DNA from: Mesorhizobium sp. SOD10
GTDB taxonomy: Bacteria > Pseudomonadota > Alphaproteobacteria > Rhizobiales > Rhizobiaceae
Length of the DNA stretch: 64,000 bases
NCBI GenBank assembly: GCA_000824805.1
Contig: CCNA01000061.1
Span: 147,893 to 211,892, forward strand
Direction of reading: 5' to 3'
The notes below the pieces were generated by a model, which saw only the letters and a program-made list of their open reading frames with translations, did no database searches and was not told where the DNA came from. Both the position numbers and the translations under genes were made by a program. Positions 7,814-15,708 of this stretch are shown piece by piece (positions within the stretch are counted from its first letter, which is position 1; each line of letters starts with the position of its first letter).

Positions 7814-8584
7814 ATGTCAGGCCTGCTCAGCGATCCGTGGTTCTATGCCGCCGCCATTCCGGCGGTGATCCTTGTCGGCCTGTCGAAAGGCGGCTTCGGC
7901 GGCGCCGTCGGCTTCGTCGGTGTGCCGTTGATGGCGCTGGCCATCCCGCCGGTTCAGGCGGCCGCCATCCTGCTGCCGATCCTGTGCCTGATGGACATCG
8001 TTTCCGTGTGGACCTGGTGGGGCGTCTACGACCGCAAGATGCTGGTCGACATGATGCCGGGCGCCGTCATCGGCATCGGGCTCGGCTGGCTGACCGCGGC
8101 TCTGGTCACCGAGGAGATGGTGCGGCTGATCGTCGGCGCCGTCGCGCTCGTCTTCGTGCTGCGCTGGATCTACCTGCAGTTCCGCCACGGCGCCGATCAT
8201 GCGGCGGAGCCAAACCGCGTTGCCGCCGCTTTCTGGGGCATGGTCGCCGGCTTCACCAGCTTCGTCGCCCATGTCGGCGGCCCGCCCTTCCAGGTCTATG
8301 CGCTGCCGATCCGGCTCGACCCGAAGGTGCTGTCGGGAACCGCGGCGATCTTCTTTGCCGCCACCAATGCGCTGAAACTCGTCCCGTATTTCGCGCTCGG
8401 CCAGTTCGACACCACAAACCTTACGGCCTCGGCGGTGCTGATGCCGCTGGCGCCGCTGTCGACCATCGCCGGCGCCTGGCTGGTGCGCCGCATGCGGCCG
8501 GAGATCTTCTATCCGTTCACCTACGCCACCGTCGCGGTGGTCGCCGTCAAGCTGCTGTGGGACGGCGTGGCTGGCCTGTGGTGA
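7814..8584 (+). CDS. TauE/SafE-family sulfite/organosulfur exporter
   Basis: A 256-residue integral membrane protein with about eight helices. It opens with the family's first hallmark, AVILVGLSKGGFGGAVGFVGVPLMAL, and carries the second-half counterpart GFTSFVAHVGGPPFQVYALP. These two related halves are the TauE/SafE internal duplication. Members export sulfite, sulfoacetate or similar anions. A TTG codon lies two codons upstream, but the ATG at 7814 is preferred; no clear ribosome site is visible for either. No sulfur-metabolism genes adjoin, so the substrate is open. Confidence 0.9.
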   Translation: MSGLLSDPWFYAAAIPAVILVGLSKGGFGGAVGFVGVPLMALAIPPVQAAAILLPILCLMDIVSVWTWWGVYDRKMLVDMMPGAVIGIGLGWLTAALVTEEMVRLIVGAVALVFVLRWIYLQFRHGADHAAEPNRVAAAFWGMVAGFTSFVAHVGGPPFQVYALPIRLDPKVLSGTAAIFFAATNALKLVPYFALGQFDTTNLTASAVLMPLAPLSTIAGAWLVRRMRPEIFYPFTYATVAVVAVKLLWDGVAGLW

Positions 8585-8617
8585 GGGCGGCCGTCGGGCC
8601 GACCTCACCACGAAGGT

Positions 8618-9169
8618 TCAGGCGGCGCTCGGCACCATCTGGCGGCTGCCGCCGAAGGCAAGCGCGGCGCCCAGGGCTACCACCATCGCCATGCCGGCAA
8701 GAATGCCGATGTCGTGCAGAGTGGGCTTCAGCACCATGTCGGCGATGATCACCAGCATCACCGCATAATCGAGGCGCGCCCATCTCATCATGCGCTGGCC
8801 GATGGAGAGAACGGCGGGCGTTACGCCGTCCTTGGCGATCATCGCGCCTATGCGCTCGCCGGTCGGCTTGAAGACCAGCATGCCGATCGAGAAGGTCGTG
8901 GCATAGCCGACGAGGCCGATGACGATCCACAGCTCGGTAAAGCCCACCCAGAAGCCGCACATGACGAGGCCGAAGACCAGCGTCAGCATCGACATCGGCG
9001 CGAAGAACCTGCCGCCGAGCTCTCCGCTGGCGCGCATTGCCTGCAGCTTGTCCTCGATGCTGCCGGCGCGCTCGGCCAGCACGCCGAGCAGGAACAGCAC
9101 GAAGCCGCCGCCGACCCACAAAATAGCCGAAAGGACGTGAAGGAATTTGACGATCGAATACCAATCCAT
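8618..9169 (-). CDS. DUF2269-family membrane protein
   Basis: A 183-residue protein with four or five membrane helices. The N-terminus MDWYSIVKFLHVLSAILWVGGG carries the histidine and tryptophan pattern of the DUF2269 family, relatives of which look like small cytochrome-like membrane proteins. The helix at FGLVMCGFWVGFTELWIVIGLVGY is well kept. The start at 9169 is chosen over the longer frame because it begins the family motif and has GGAGCAA upstream. It converges on the TauE gene with a gap of only 33 bases. Function is unknown. Confidence 0.8.
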   Translation of the reverse strand: MDWYSIVKFLHVLSAILWVGGGFVLFLLGVLAERAGSIEDKLQAMRASGELGGRFFAPMSMLTLVFGLVMCGFWVGFTELWIVIGLVGYATTFSIGMLVFKPTGERIGAMIAKDGVTPAVLSIGQRMMRWARLDYAVMLVIIADMVLKPTLHDIGILAGMAMVVALGAALAFGGSRQMVPSAA

Positions 9170-9401
9170 GGGTTGCTCCCGGATATCCTGCCTGATTTCG
9201 AGCGGCGCGGATCTGCGCGCCGCTTCAGAGGAGCCGGCTTTTGCGCGGCGCGTGTTTCGGGCCGATGTCGCGGCAGCAGCCAATATGTTACGGCCGCCAC
9301 GATCGGCGTCGAAAATCCGGGTTTCAGACGATCCCCGGCGATGAGGCCGCTGTCCTGTTCCGGCACAGGAAAGCGCATTCGCTTAAAAAATCGCCGCCGC
9401 G

Positions 9402-9416
9402 TTAAGGGTTCATTAA
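9402..9416. promoter_or_regulatory. Perfect CtrA-type box TTAA-N7-TTAA
   Basis: The sequence reads TTAA, seven bases, TTAA, which is the full consensus for the cell-cycle regulator CtrA in Alphaproteobacteria. It lies about 20-30 bases ahead of the predicted start of the small RNA at about 9430 and about 310 bases ahead of rcdA. The site is seen directly; binding is inferred. Confidence 0.7.
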
Positions 9417-9429
9417 GCTTTACGGGCGT

Positions 9430-9540
9430 TTACTATGCGCATCCAGTTTTGCTGGATTCTTACCGAGTGGTTGGAGCCACTTTGTTTGACGCCTCCCTGT
9501 TAAACTCCTGAGAGCCGCCTTATCCGCGGCTCTTTTTTTG
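9430..9540 (+). ncRNA. Probable trans-acting small RNA
   Basis: The gene-free stretch folds into three hairpins in series. The first is TCCAG-TTTTG-CTGGA near 9440-9455. The second is AGTGG-TTGGAG-CCACT near 9465-9482. The third is a strong terminator at 9511-9539 with eight-base arms and a run of Ts. Between the last two is a single-stranded CGCCTCCCTGTTAAACTCC, which could pair with Shine-Dalgarno sequences. This layout is typical of rhizobial sRNAs such as the alpha-r8 (suhB-motif/MmgR) and alpha-r14 groups. The exact family is my guess. The 5' end is approximate, and no protein can be read across it. Confidence 0.65.
9511..9539 (+). terminator. Intrinsic terminator of the small RNA
   Basis: Arms AGAGCCGC (9511-9518) and GCGGCTCT (9526-9533) pair perfectly around a seven-base loop and are followed by Ts. 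No coding gene on the plus strand ends just before it, which is why an upstream RNA gene is proposed. Confidence 0.85.
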
Positions 9541-9596
9541 TCCGCTCGCGGCCGGCTGGCGCCATCCGCTTGCGGATGGCTTGAACGAAGTTGGCG

Positions 9597-9611
9597 TTAA
9601 CCGTTTGTTAA
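9597..9611. promoter_or_regulatory. Perfect CtrA-type box upstream of rcdA
   Basis: TTAA (9597-9600), seven bases, TTAA (9608-9611), extended to the longer form GTTAACC...GTTAAAC. It lies 116 bases before the rcdA ATG, a suitable place for direct control of a gene that itself affects CtrA turnover. Confidence 0.75.
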
Positions 9612-9726
9612 ACATGCGCTTGCCTTCATGGGCATCGAAGCGCATTTTCAAGCCTCAGTCATTTAGGGTGCGGGCCACCTCGGCAAGGATTGCCGGATCG
9701 GCTTGCGGCAGTGCAGGGGCGTATCG

Positions 9727-10257
9727 ATGAACGAGCCTTCGAAGGGCAGCGCGAAGACCATCAAATTGGCGGAGCGCCGGGTTTTTTCCCAATCCTTCAA
9801 GCCGCTCTACCAGGAAGGCATGGGGCTGGTCGAGCAGGCCGCCGAATATCTCGATGGCAAGGGCAGGCTCGAAGCCAAGAAATTGTCGCGTACGGCGGCG
9901 ACGCTCTATGCGGCCGAATCGATGCGGCTGACCACGAGGCTGATGCAGGTTGCCTCCTGGCTGCTTTTGCAGCGGGCGGCGAATTCCGGCGAGATGACGC
10001 GCGACCAGGTGGCCTCGGAGAAATCCAAGGTGCGGCTCGACACCGCGTCCGCGCATGACGAAGCGCTTGGCTGGAACGAGTTGCCCAAGGATTTTCTGGA
10101 CCTCGTCACGCGTTCGCTGCGCCTGCAGTCGCTGGTGCGGCGCATGGACGAGGAAATCTATGGCGGCGTCGTCAGCGACACGCATGCCCCCAGCCGGCGG
10201 GCCAACCCGGTTTCCGACCAGATCAGCCTTTTGAACACGGCATTCGCGCGCGGCTGA
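9727..10257 (+). CDS. rcdA: RcdA-like regulator of CtrA degradation (DUF1465)
   Basis: A 176-residue, mostly helical protein of the DUF1465 family. In Caulobacter this family includes RcdA, an adaptor that helps deliver the cell-cycle regulator CtrA to the ClpXP protease. Family-like parts include FSQSFKPLYQEGMGLVEQAAEYLDG, the helix TLYAAESMRLTTRLMQVASWLLLQ, and LPKDFLDLVTRSLRLQSLVRRMDEEIYG. The C-terminal tail (about 150-176) is disordered-looking, as in RcdA. The start at 9727 begins the conserved region and is favoured over an earlier GTG-frame start. It is monocistronic. The CtrA boxes upstream suggest a feedback loop. Confidence 0.85.
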   Translation: MNEPSKGSAKTIKLAERRVFSQSFKPLYQEGMGLVEQAAEYLDGKGRLEAKKLSRTAATLYAAESMRLTTRLMQVASWLLLQRAANSGEMTRDQVASEKSKVRLDTASAHDEALGWNELPKDFLDLVTRSLRLQSLVRRMDEEIYGGVVSDTHAPSRRANPVSDQISLLNTAFARG

Positions 10258-10554
10258 CACCGCGTTCGCAACAAAGGCCGCGATGGCGGCGCAGGACGAA
10301 GAACCGGCATTTCCTTGATCGGGCCCCAATTGGCGAGCTTTGGTTTCGGCCGCAAGTCGAACGCCTGCGACGCCGGCCGCTCTTCGATATTGTCATCGTA
10401 TTTGAAGGCCAAGCCGGCCTTCGCGAGGAACATTACCCTTGCCCGCAAGCGATGGGACCCTAGTTGGGGCCGTTCGCCGCAGCCGGGTCGACCGAGCCGG
10501 TTCTGCAAGAAATCACCGTCACTGTGACCAAAGCAGATTGCGAGGCTTGATCCC

Positions 10555-11619
10555 GTGCATTCGCCATTGGACCGCATTCCGGTATCGATCATCATCCCCA
10601 ACTACAATTACGAACAGTTCCTGGGACGCGCCATCGACAGCGCGTTGGAGCAGGACCACCGAAATGTCGAGGTCGTGGTCGTCGACGACGCCTCGACGGA
10701 TGCGTCGGTGGCCGTCATCGAATCCTATGGCGACAAGATCCGTCCATGCCTCAGGCGCAGGAATGGCGGGCATGGTGCGGCCTTCAATACCGGGTTCGAG
10801 GCGAGCACGGGGGAGATCATCCTTTTCCTCGACGCCGACGATTATCTCTATCCGAACGCCGTCTCCGAGGTGCTGGACGAGTGGGACGCGGATGTCGCCC
10901 AGGCGCAATTCAGGCTGCATCTCGTTGATGAGGACCAGCAGATCAAGGATGTCTTTCCGCCACCGGAACAGCCGTTCGATTCGGGCGACGTCATTCCGGA
11001 ATTGCTGCGCAAGGGGCGGTACCGGACGACGGTGACTAGCGGGCTTGCATTCGACCGCGAGGCGCTGGAGCCGATAATGCCCATGCCTGAAAGCGATTTC
11101 CGGCAAGGCGCCGATGGCTATCTGGCGACACTCGCGCCGTTGCACGGAGAGGTGAAATCCATCGACACCTGCCTTGGTGCCTACCGCATCCATGGCTCCA
11201 ACCATTCGGTCTTTGCCCAAAAGCTTGCCGAGCGGGCGCGCTGGCGCGTAGAGCATGACTTCCGGCGCCTCGAGGCCTTGTCCGACCGGGCGGCCGAGAT
11301 CGGCTTGACCGTGCCGCCGGATGCCGGCCTTCACGATCCGGTGCATCTGGAAGAGCGACTGGCTTCGCTCTGCGTCGACGAGTCCCGGCATCCGGTTGAA
11401 ACCGACTCCCGGCTGGGGCTAGCAAGAGCGGGCGCCACCGCCAGCCTGGAAATGAACGCATCCTGGCGGCGGCGGGCTGCCCTGGCGGCCTGGTTCCTCA
11501 GCATCGGCATCCTGCCGCGGCGCATGGGCAATGCCCTCCTGGCGTGGAAGCTGGTCGCATCGTCGAGGCCGGCATTTCTCACGCGGCTGTCGAAAACCAT
11601 CCGTCGCGTGACGAATTAG
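10555..11619 (+). CDS. Family 2 glycosyltransferase
   Basis: A 354-residue protein with a GT-A fold at the N-terminus. VSIIIPNYNYEQFLGRAIDSAL opens the nucleotide-binding region, followed by VVVVDDASTD and, at about residues 99-103, the DADD metal site (LFLDADDYLYP). Later a helical C-terminal half (about 230-354) has a hydrophobic patch near LAAWFLSIGILP. Enzymes of this family transfer sugars from nucleotide donors to surface polysaccharides or lipids. A GTG start is used; the frame allows no better ATG. The 297 bases upstream hold no gene that I can support. No other polysaccharide genes adjoin, so the acceptor is unknown. Confidence 0.88.
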   Translation: MHSPLDRIPVSIIIPNYNYEQFLGRAIDSALEQDHRNVEVVVVDDASTDASVAVIESYGDKIRPCLRRRNGGHGAAFNTGFEASTGEIILFLDADDYLYPNAVSEVLDEWDADVAQAQFRLHLVDEDQQIKDVFPPPEQPFDSGDVIPELLRKGRYRTTVTSGLAFDREALEPIMPMPESDFRQGADGYLATLAPLHGEVKSIDTCLGAYRIHGSNHSVFAQKLAERARWRVEHDFRRLEALSDRAAEIGLTVPPDAGLHDPVHLEERLASLCVDESRHPVETDSRLGLARAGATASLEMNASWRRRAALAAWFLSIGILPRRMGNALLAWKLVASSRPAFLTRLSKTIRRVTN

Positions 11620-11749
11620 GTCCGAGATTGGACATGCCGGCCGGTGACGTCGGCTCGATTGGATTTCGAGCGCGCTCTTAGGATGGTAACCGTTTCCGGT
11701 TTGTTCACATTTCCCTGGCATCGCTTGCCGCTGAGGCTAAACTTGGCGC

Positions 11750-12262
11750 ATGGGGGAAGCGATTCGCATCATCGGCATCGATCCGGGCCTGAGGCGCACC
11801 GGCTGGGGCATTATCGACAGCGTCGGCAATTCGCTGCGCTTCGTCGCGTCCGGCACGGTGCGGTCCGACGAAAAGGAGTCGCTGGCGATAAGGCTCTGCC
11901 AGCTGCATGACGGCTTGGCCGAGGTGCTGCACCAGGCCATGCCGCATGAGGCAGCGGTCGAGCAGACTTTCGTCAACAAGGATGCGACCGCGACGCTGAA
12001 GCTCGGCCAGGCACGCGGCATTGCCATGCTGGTGCCGGCGCGCGCCGGCCTGGTGGTCGCCGAATATGCTCCCAATGCCGTCAAGAAGGCGGTGATCGGT
12101 GTCGGCCACGGCGAGAAGAAGCAGATCCACATGATGGTCAAGGTGCTGATGCCGAAGGCCATCTTCGATACCGACGACGCCGCCGACGCTCTGGCCATCG
12201 CCATCTGCCATGCGCATCACCGACCGAGCGCCGCCTACCGCATGGCGGCACTGGCCGGGTAG
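11750..12262 (+). CDS. ruvC: Holliday junction resolvase RuvC
   Basis: A 170-residue endonuclease that cuts Holliday junctions symmetrically together with RuvAB. The RNase-H-like acidic residues are all in place: Asp11 (GIDPGLRRTGWG), Glu71 (AVEQTFVNKD), and Asp143/Asp146 in DTDDAADALAIA. Length and motif spacing are normal. In most relatives ruvA follows directly; here 737 bases separate the two genes, filled by a vapBC toxin-antitoxin pair. ruvA and ruvB may therefore need the vapBC promoter or one of their own. Confidence 0.97.
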   Translation: MGEAIRIIGIDPGLRRTGWGIIDSVGNSLRFVASGTVRSDEKESLAIRLCQLHDGLAEVLHQAMPHEAAVEQTFVNKDATATLKLGQARGIAMLVPARAGLVVAEYAPNAVKKAVIGVGHGEKKQIHMMVKVLMPKAIFDTDDAADALAIAICHAHHRPSAAYRMAALAG

Positions 12263-12273
12263 TAGTGTCGTTC

Positions 12274-12320
12274 TTGACTTGTTCTCACTTGCACAGTAAG
12301 TAATACTTTCGAGGTATTAC
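12274..12320 (+). promoter_or_regulatory. vapBC promoter and palindromic operator
   Basis: TTGACT at 12274-12279, a 17-base spacer and TAAGTA at 12297-12302 form a good sigma-70 promoter. A perfect seven-base inverted repeat, GTAATAC (12300-12306) and GTATTAC (12314-12320), overlaps the -10 element and ends one base before the antitoxin ATG. This is the expected place for autorepression by the VapB-VapC complex. The leader must be very short. Confidence 0.72.
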
Positions 12321-12321
12321 C

Positions 12322-12591
12322 ATGCGTGTGACCACCAAAGGGCAAGTCACGATCCCCAAACAAATAAGGGACCATCTCGGTATAGGGCCGGGTTCTGAGG
12401 TCCAGTTCGTGGCTACGGACGAGGGTGCCCGGCTTGTCGCCGTCAACGAAAACATTTCGGAGGAGGAAGCTGCCCGCAAATTCAGGGAGGTCCTCGACAA
12501 GATGGAGGGAACGCTGGATTTGGGCGGCATGACGACAGACGAGTATATGGAGTGGTTGAGGGGACCGCGTGAAAATCTCGACGTTGATTGA
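12322..12591 (+). CDS. vapB: Antitoxin, AbrB/SpoVT-fold (VapB type)
   Basis: An 89-residue protein. The N-terminal swapped-hairpin DNA-binding domain has the family phrase VTTKGQVTIPKQIRDHLGIGPGSEVQF, and the C-terminal part (EEAARKFREVLDKM...EYMEWLRGPRE) is the usual toxin-masking tail. It should bind the operator just upstream and neutralise the PIN toxin encoded by the overlapping next gene. The pair is wedged between ruvC and ruvA, a sign of insertion. Confidence 0.92.
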   Translation: MRVTTKGQVTIPKQIRDHLGIGPGSEVQFVATDEGARLVAVNENISEEEAARKFREVLDKMEGTLDLGGMTTDEYMEWLRGPRENLDVD

Positions 12592-12988
12592 CACAAACGT
12601 GCTCATTGACGTCTGGGGTCCGGCTGGGCCACTGACGGGATGGTCTTCGTCCGCGATTATCTCCTGCCGACGCGATGGCGCGTTGGTCATCAACAGCATC
12701 GTCTGGTCCGAGCTTGCTCCTCTGGTCGCTTCCGAAGCGATTCTGAGGAAAGCAGCCGAAAGACTCGAAATGGATCGCGAGTTCTTGCCGTGGGAAGCCG
12801 CATTCCTGGCTGGGGTGACACATTCCCGCTATCGGCGGGCCGGCGGTGTTCGGGAGCGGACTTTGCCCGACTTCTTCATCGGCGCGCATGCAGCCGTTGC
12901 CGGGCATCGGCTGTTGACGCGCGACGCGCCTCGCTACCGCAGCTATTTCCCCGATGTCGAAATCATCTCTCCGGAAACGCATCCATGA
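12569..12988 (+). CDS. vapC: PIN-domain toxin VapC
   Basis: A 139-residue PIN nuclease. The acidic metal-binding set is intact: Asp8 (LIDTNVLID), Glu48 (VWSELAPL), Asp101 (LPDFFIGAHA) and Asp119 (LLTRDAPRYRSYFP). VapC toxins cut tRNA or rRNA and stop growth until VapB is replaced. It starts at a GTG inside the antitoxin gene, overlapping by 23 bases, which couples translation of toxin to antitoxin. The stop comes ten bases before ruvA. Nothing suggests inactivation. Confidence 0.92.
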   Translation: MKISTLIDTNVLIDVWGPAGPLTGWSSSAIISCRRDGALVINSIVWSELAPLVASEAILRKAAERLEMDREFLPWEAAFLAGVTHSRYRRAGGVRERTLPDFFIGAHAAVAGHRLLTRDAPRYRSYFPDVEIISPETHP

Positions 12989-12998
12989 AGGCCAAGCC

Positions 12999-13619
12999 AT
13001 GATCGGCAAGCTGAAAGGCACGCTGGACGAGATCGACGAGGATAGCTGCGTCATCGATGTGCACGGCGTCGGCTATGTCGCGCATTGCTCGGCGCGCACG
13101 CTTGCCGCGCTGCCATCGCCGGGCGAGGCGGTGGTGCTGTTCATCGAGACCTATGTCCGCGAGGACATGATCCGGCTCTACGGCTTCCAGAGCGCGTTGG
13201 AGCGCGAGTGGTTCCGCCTTCTGATGAACAATGTGCAGGGCGTCGGCGCCAAGGTGGCGCTGGCGGTGCTGTCGACGCTGGCGCCGGCCGATCTCGCCAA
13301 CGCGATCGCGCTGCGCGACATCGCCATGGTTTCTCGCGCGCCCGGCGTCGGCAAGAAAGTGGCTGAGCGCATCGTCACCGAATTGCGCAGCAAGGCGCCG
13401 GCCTATGCGGGCGCGGCCAGCGGCACGATCGGCCTCAAGCAGGAGCTCGGCGAAGGCGTCGCGGCCGCGCCGATCACCGATGCGGTATCGGCGCTCGTCA
13501 ATCTCGGCTATTCGCGCGATATCGCCGCGAACGCGGTTGCGGCGGCGCTGAAATCGGCCGGCGAGGGCGCGGATGCGTCCAAGCTGATCCGCTTCGGCCT
13601 GAAGGAACTGGCGCGGTGA
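12999..13619 (+). CDS. ruvA: Holliday junction branch-migration protein RuvA
   Basis: A 206-residue protein with the three RuvA domains. The OB fold comes first (MIGKLKGTLDEIDEDSCVIDVHGVGY). Two helix-hairpin-helix motifs follow (LMNNVQGVGAKVALAVL and SRAPGVGKKVAERIVTEL). A flexible linker and the small RuvB-contacting domain (AVSALVNLGYSRDIAANAVAAAL) complete it. RuvA tetramers clamp the junction and load RuvB motors. The ATG at 12999 matches the family start; the open frame extends into vapC but has no role. The gene is now placed right behind the toxin gene. Confidence 0.97.
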   Translation: MIGKLKGTLDEIDEDSCVIDVHGVGYVAHCSARTLAALPSPGEAVVLFIETYVREDMIRLYGFQSALEREWFRLLMNNVQGVGAKVALAVLSTLAPADLANAIALRDIAMVSRAPGVGKKVAERIVTELRSKAPAYAGAASGTIGLKQELGEGVAAAPITDAVSALVNLGYSRDIAANAVAAALKSAGEGADASKLIRFGLKELAR

Positions 13620-13662
13620 GGCAACGCTTGTCCCGCCACCGGTCCTATGCAAGGAAGGCGGC

Positions 13663-14700
13663 ATGACCCTTTCGCCCCGCCTCATTGCCCCCGACAAGCG
13701 CGGCGAGGACGCCGACCAGACGCTGCGGCCGCAGTCGCTCGACGAGTTCGTCGGCCAGGCGGCGGTGCGCGCCAATCTCAAGGTCTTCGTTGACGCCGCC
13801 AAGAGCCGCGGCGAGGCGCTCGACCATGTGCTGTTCGTCGGCCCGCCCGGGCTCGGCAAGACGACGCTGGCACAGATCATGGCGCGCGAGCTCGGCGTCA
13901 ATTTCCGCTCCACTTCCGGCCCGGTCATCGCCAAGGCCGGCGATCTCGCCGCGCTGCTCACCAATCTCGAGGAGCGCGACGTCCTCTTCATCGACGAGAT
14001 CCATCGCCTCAATCCGGCGGTCGAGGAAATCCTCTATCCGGCGATGGAGGATTTCCAGCTCGACCTCATCATCGGCGAGGGGCCGGCGGCGCGCTCGGTC
14101 AAGATCGACCTTGCCCGTTTCACGCTGGTCGCGGCGACGACGAGGCTCGGACTCCTGACCAATCCGCTGCGCGACCGTTTCGGCATCCCGGTGCGGCTCA
14201 ATTTCTACACGGTCGAGGAGCTGGAGCAGATCGTGCGCCGCGGCGCCCGGATCCTGTCGATGCCGCTCGGCGACGACGGCGCGGTAGAGATCGCGCGCCG
14301 CGCGCGCGGCACGCCGCGCATCGCCGGCCGGCTGCTGCGCCGGGTGCGCGACTTCGCCAGCGTCGCCGGTGCCGCGCATGTCGACAGGAAGATCGCCGAC
14401 GAGGCGTTGACCAGGCTGGAGGTCGACGCGCTCGGCCTCGACGCGCTCGACCGCCGCTATCTGTCGATGATCGCGCGCAATTTCGGCGGCGGCCCGGTCG
14501 GCATCGAGACGATCGCGGCCGGGCTCTCCGAGCCGCGCGACGCGATCGAGGACATCATCGAGCCCTATCTCATCCAGCAGGGCTTCATCCAGCGCACGCC
14601 GCGCGGCCGCGTGCTGACCGCCAATGCCTGGCGCCATCTCGGCCTCGACCCGCCGAAGGATATCGCCCAGCAGCAGATCAGCCTGTTCCAGGAAGAGTAA
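13663..14700 (+). CDS. ruvB: Holliday junction DNA helicase RuvB
   Basis: A 345-residue AAA+ motor that drives branch migration. Walker A is GPPGLGKTT (residues 60-68), Walker B is VLFIDEIHRL, the sensor-1 region lies near VAATTRLGLLTNPLRDRFG, and the C-terminal winged helix includes YLIQQGFIQRTPRGR. Length is normal. It lies 43 bases after ruvA, with AAGGAGGC-like purines (AAGGAAGG) before the ATG, so the two are one unit. Confidence 0.98.
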   Translation: MTLSPRLIAPDKRGEDADQTLRPQSLDEFVGQAAVRANLKVFVDAAKSRGEALDHVLFVGPPGLGKTTLAQIMARELGVNFRSTSGPVIAKAGDLAALLTNLEERDVLFIDEIHRLNPAVEEILYPAMEDFQLDLIIGEGPAARSVKIDLARFTLVAATTRLGLLTNPLRDRFGIPVRLNFYTVEELEQIVRRGARILSMPLGDDGAVEIARRARGTPRIAGRLLRRVRDFASVAGAAHVDRKIADEALTRLEVDALGLDALDRRYLSMIARNFGGGPVGIETIAAGLSEPRDAIEDIIEPYLIQQGFIQRTPRGRVLTANAWRHLGLDPPKDIAQQQISLFQEE

Positions 14701-14834
14701 CGCAGATTTGTTCGCCGTTTCGGCGGCGCAATGCCCCATCTGCGCAGAATCTGCGCGCCTCGGCCTAGCTCAGGGCGCAATTGCAGCCTTTAAGCCAGCT
14801 TACCTGATGCAATCCCGAGGGCTTGGGGCGATCC

Positions 14835-15677
14835 ATGATCACCAGACGCGCTTTCCTGCGCCTTGTCGGCGGCTCGGCCTTTTCCCTGGTGTCGCTCGGC
14901 GCCTATGCGGTCGGCATCGAGCCGATGCTGCTGACCCATGTGAAGCGCTATGCGCTGACGCCGCCGCATTGGCCGGAAGGACTCAAGCTGCGCGTCGTGG
15001 CGCTGGCCGACATCCATGCCTGCCGGCCGTGGATGACGCCGGAGCGGATCGCAGCACTTGCCGAAGAGGCCAATGCGCTGCAGCCGGACCTTATCGTTCT
15101 GCTTGGCGATTACACCGCAGGCACCAAGATCGTGACAGGCTCGGTGCGCGTGGCGGAATGGGCCGAGGCTTTGTCCGGGCTGAAGGCGCCGCTCGGCGTG
15201 CTGTCGATCCTTGGCAATCACGACTGGTGGACCGATTTCTTTGCGCAGCGCGCGGAAGCCGGCCCGACCCAGTCGCGCAAGGCGCTCGAGCATGTCGGAA
15301 TCCCGGTGCTCGAAAATGATGTCGTGCGGCTGGCAAAGGACGGGCATGGTTTCTGGATCGCCGGGCTTGCCGATCAGCTCGCGCTGCTGCCGAACAAGGC
15401 CAAGGGACGCGATGGTTTCCAGGGCTTCGACGATCTCCCAGGCACTTTGGCCAAGATCCAGGGGAGCGAGCCGATCATCCTGCTCGCGCATGAGCCGGAC
15501 ATTTTTCCGAAAGTGCCATGGCGAGTTTCGTTGACCTTGTCCGGGCACACGCATGGCGGGCAGGTACGGCTGTTCGGCTATTCACCGGTGGTGCCTTCGG
15601 ACTATGGCAACCGCTTCGCCTATGGCCATGTCGTGGAGAACGACCGCAACCTGCCCGCCATTCTCGACGCGGCCTGA
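14835..15677 (+). CDS. Metallophosphoesterase with Tat signal, C-terminus probably replaced
   Basis: A 280-residue protein of the calcineurin-like phosphoesterase family (YaeI/YkuE group). ITRRAFLRLVGG is a twin-arginine signal and predicts export as a folded metalloprotein. Metal-site motifs run in order: ADIHACRPW, LLGDYTAG, ILGNHDWWTD, LAHEPDIF and LSGHTHGGQ. Relatives continue for about 20-30 residues past the VEN(D) strand with a V(S)xGLG...P strand; here the protein stops early as RNLPAILDAA. That tail lies within a 33-nt sequence (15655-15687) that also ends ybgC at 17472-17504. All catalytic motifs remain. The start at 14835 is chosen because it begins the Tat signal. Confidence 0.87.
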   Translation: MITRRAFLRLVGGSAFSLVSLGAYAVGIEPMLLTHVKRYALTPPHWPEGLKLRVVALADIHACRPWMTPERIAALAEEANALQPDLIVLLGDYTAGTKIVTGSVRVAEWAEALSGLKAPLGVLSILGNHDWWTDFFAQRAEAGPTQSRKALEHVGIPVLENDVVRLAKDGHGFWIAGLADQLALLPNKAKGRDGFQGFDDLPGTLAKIQGSEPIILLAHEPDIFPKVPWRVSLTLSGHTHGGQVRLFGYSPVVPSDYGNRFAYGHVVENDRNLPAILDAA

Positions 15678-15687
15678 CCTGAATCTC
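15655..15687. repeat. 33-nt repeat carrying a stop codon, copy 1
   Basis: This stretch matches 17472-17504 at 30 of 33 positions, centred on TCGGCCTGACCTGAATCTC or its one-base variant. It supplies the last residues and the TGA stop of the metallophosphoesterase. The flanks are unrelated, so the match is a dispersed short repeat and not a longer duplication. Confidence 0.7.
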
Positions 15688-15708
15688 GATACGCCTTGGT
15701 TTGCTGCC

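Noticed and set aside
10258..10554. A short frame (10315-10527) between rcdA and the glycosyltransferase
   Set aside because: Seventy codons with no ribosome site, no motif and mixed codon use. I treat the gap as non-coding.
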